Shown one piece after another: positions 5,357 to 6,852 of a stretch of 6,852 nt of DNA. The notes under the pieces are model-generated. The model had not been told where the DNA came from, did no database searches, and saw nothing but the letters and a program-made list of their open reading frames with translations. The stretch is from contig JAQGIA010000579.1 of assembly GCA_028291445.1 (NCBI GenBank), positions 1 through 6,852 of the forward strand. Direction: 5' to 3'. A program made the translations under genes and the position numbers. This DNA is from Belnapia sp. GTDB lineage: Bacteria; Pseudomonadota; Alphaproteobacteria; Acetobacterales; Acetobacteraceae. The stretch's first letter is position 1, and each line of letters begins with the position of its first letter.

Positions 5357-6852
5357 TCAAGCGCGGTTGACAGCGCCATCCACGAGGGTGCGCAGGCGAT
5401 AAATCGCCTCATGTGCCTCCCGCGGCGACAAACTGTCCGGATCGAGGGCAGCGAGCGCCGCCAATGCAGGGTGTTCCGAAATCGCAACGGGCGGGTTGGC
5501 GGTTGCGGGCCGGGCGAAAAGCGGCAGCTCATCCGAGAGCGGGTCGAGACCGCGGGCGCGCGCTTCCAGCGCCGTCAGCACCTGGGTGGCGCGGGCCAGC
5601 ACGGCCCGCGGTACCCCTGCGAGCTTCGCCACATGCACCCCCCAACTGCGTTCCGCGGCACCGGGGGCGATGCTGTGCAGGAAGACCACCTCGCCCTTCC
5701 ATTCGCGCACCCGCATGGTGGCGGGTATCAATTCCGGCAGCTTGCCGGCCAGCGCCGTCAGTTCATGGAAATGGGTGGCGAAGATGGTGCGGCAGCGGAT
5801 CCGGTCATGCAGCGCCTCCAGCACCGCCCAGGCCACGGCGAGGCCGTCCCAGGTCGCGGTGCCGCGGCCGACCTCGTCCAGCACCACCAGGGATCTTGGC
5901 CCGGCGAGGTTCAGGATGGCGGCGGTTTCCGCCATCTCGACCATGAAGGTGGAACGGCCGCCGGCGATGTCGTCCGCCGCGCCGACGCGGGAGAACAGCA
6001 GGTCGGTCAGCCCGAGCCGGGCGGCCTCGGCGGGTACGAAGAGCCCGGCCTGGGCCAGCACGACGAACAGCGCGTTCTGCCGCAGGAAGGTCGATTTGCC
6101 GGCCATGTTCGGCCCGGTCAGCAGGCAGATGCGACGGCCCGGCGACAGGTCGCAGTCGTTCGGCACGAAGGCGCCGGGGGACATCCCTTGGCGGGTTCGG
6201 GCCAGCGCCGCGGCGACCACGGGGTGGCGGCCGGCGATGATGGCGAAATCCGCACGCTCGGTCAGCTCCGGCCGGCACCAGCCGCCATCGGCCGCCAACT
6301 CCGCACTGGCCGCGTGGATATCCACCTCCGCCAGCGCCTCCGCCGCGCGCGTGATGCCGGCGGCGGCGGCCAGGCACAGGTCGCGCAGGTGGCGGGTGAT
6401 CAGCTTCTCCCGCCGCGCCGCCTGGTCGGCGGCGTCCGCCAACCGGCGGTCGAGCCCGGCCAAAGCGGCGCAGGTGAAGCGGTGGCCATTGGCCATGGTC
6501 TGGCGATGGATGGGGGCGAATTCGCCATGCGCCTTGGCCGGGGCCTCCCGCAGCAGCTTCTCGCCGGCGGCGGCGGGCAGTTCCGCCAGATAGCCGAATT
6601 GCTGGTGATGCCGGATCTTCAGCGCCGCCACGCCCCAGGCCTGGCAAAGGTCGAGTTGCAGGGCTGCGATGGCGCCGCGCGCATCGTCCCGCAGCCGGCG
6701 CAGCCCATCCAATTGGCCATCGTAGCCGGCGGCGATGATCCCGGCATCGTCGAGCCGCGCCGGCAGGCTCTCCGCCAGGGCGCGGACCAGCTCCGGCGCC
6801 GGGTCCGGCGCCGGGCACAGCGCCGCCGCGGCATCCCGCAGCAGGGGCGGGA
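5357..6852 (-). CDS. mutS: DNA mismatch repair ATPase MutS, C-terminal part (start lies beyond the right edge)
   Basis: About 498 codons of MutS in one open frame from the right edge to TGA 5359-5357; family members are about 850-900 residues, so the mismatch-binding and connector domains lie outside. MutS recognises mispairs and, with ATP, recruits MutL. Visible in order: lever/clamp helices containing GYDGQLDGLRRLRDDAR, FGYLAEL and HRQTMANGHRFT; Walker A GPNMAGKST (6089-6115); the SRVGAADDIAGGRSTFMVEM segment that follows it; Walker B LVVLDEVGRGT (LDEVGRGT at 5858-5881); FATHFHEL; and WGVHVAKLAGVP. The tail has ELPLF (5516-5530), resembling a beta-clamp-binding QLxLF motif, then SPREAHEAIYRLRTLVD, the C-terminal helix-turn-helix segment. 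No ATPase residue is missing. The frame continues unbroken upstream of the TTG at 6712, so that is not the start. glnD follows closely on the same strand. Confidence 0.97.
   Translation of the reverse strand, partial: PPLLRDAAAALCPAPDPAPELVRALAESLPARLDDAGIIAAGYDGQLDGLRRLRDDARGAIAALQLDLCQAWGVAALKIRHHQQFGYLAELPAAAGEKLLREAPAKAHGEFAPIHRQTMANGHRFTCAALAGLDRRLADAADQAARREKLITRHLRDLCLAAAAGITRAAEALAEVDIHAASAELAADGGWCRPELTERADFAIIAGRHPVVAAALARTRQGMSPGAFVPNDCDLSPGRRICLLTGPNMAGKSTFLRQNALFVVLAQAGLFVPAEAARLGLTDLLFSRVGAADDIAGGRSTFMVEMAETAAILNLAGPRSLVVLDEVGRGTATWDGLAVAWAVLEALHDRIRCRTIFATHFHELTALAGKLPELIPATMRVREWKGEVVFLHSIAPGAAERSWGVHVAKLAGVPRAVLARATQVLTALEARARGLDPLSDELPLFARPATANPPVAISEHPALAALAALDPDSLSPREAHEAIYRLRTLVDGAVNRA

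Noticed and set aside
4029..5402. Plus-strand ORF of 457 residues opposite glnD
   Set aside because: Its composition is that of an antisense shadow (runs of Gln, Arg, His, Gly), no domain is recognisable, and it lies wholly across intact glnD motifs and the mutS-glnD junction. Long antisense frames are common in high-GC DNA.
5496..6593. Plus-strand ORF of 365 residues opposite mutS
   Set aside because: Ser/Arg/Ala-rich shadow of the MutS ATPase coding sequence with no recognisable motif.
5357..6712. Reading mutS as a 451-residue gene starting at 6712
   Set aside because: The codon there is TTG and the frame continues upstream with recognisable MutS sequence (GYDGQ) to the window edge, so the gene is simply cut by the window.

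Overview
The window is high-GC chromosomal DNA from an alphaproteobacterium, most likely of the Rhodospirillales/Acetobacterales (Acetobacteraceae-like). That guess rests on protein style, GC-rich codon use and the mutS-glnD-murJ gene neighbourhood typical of the class. No genus-level marker is present.

Layout, left to right. Positions 1-111 (minus) hold the first 37 codons of murJ, the lipid II flippase, running off the left edge. Positions 112-287 are a divergent intergenic region with two perfect 18-bp palindromes. Positions 288-2072 (plus) encode a CLC-family anion channel/transporter with a C-terminal CBS pair and unusual ion-pathway motifs. Positions 2089-2370 (minus) hold a small, strongly hydrophilic, probably disordered orphan protein with a good ribosome-binding site. 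Positions 2371-2519 are intergenic and end in a hairpin-forming inverted repeat that abuts the glnD stop. Positions 2520-5336 (minus) hold glnD, the bifunctional PII uridylyltransferase/uridylyl-removing enzyme. From 5357 to the right edge (minus) lies the C-terminal half of mutS, the mismatch-repair ATPase; its start lies outside the window.

The minus-strand genes mutS, glnD and murJ form a known alphaproteobacterial neighbourhood (often mutS-glnD-murJ-trpS). Here mutS and glnD look co-transcribed, with 20 bp between stop and preferred start, or a 4-base TTGA overlap if the alternative start is used. glnD and murJ are separated by about 2.4 kb carrying the oppositely oriented CLC gene and the small orphan gene, which looks like an accessory insertion into a housekeeping block. 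The proteins share no pathway: mismatch repair, nitrogen signalling, anion transport and cell-wall precursor export.

I see no CRISPR array, transposase, phage gene, tRNA or rRNA, and no clear novel multi-gene system. The items most worth a second look are the atypical CLC protein, the palindromes around it and the orphan small protein.
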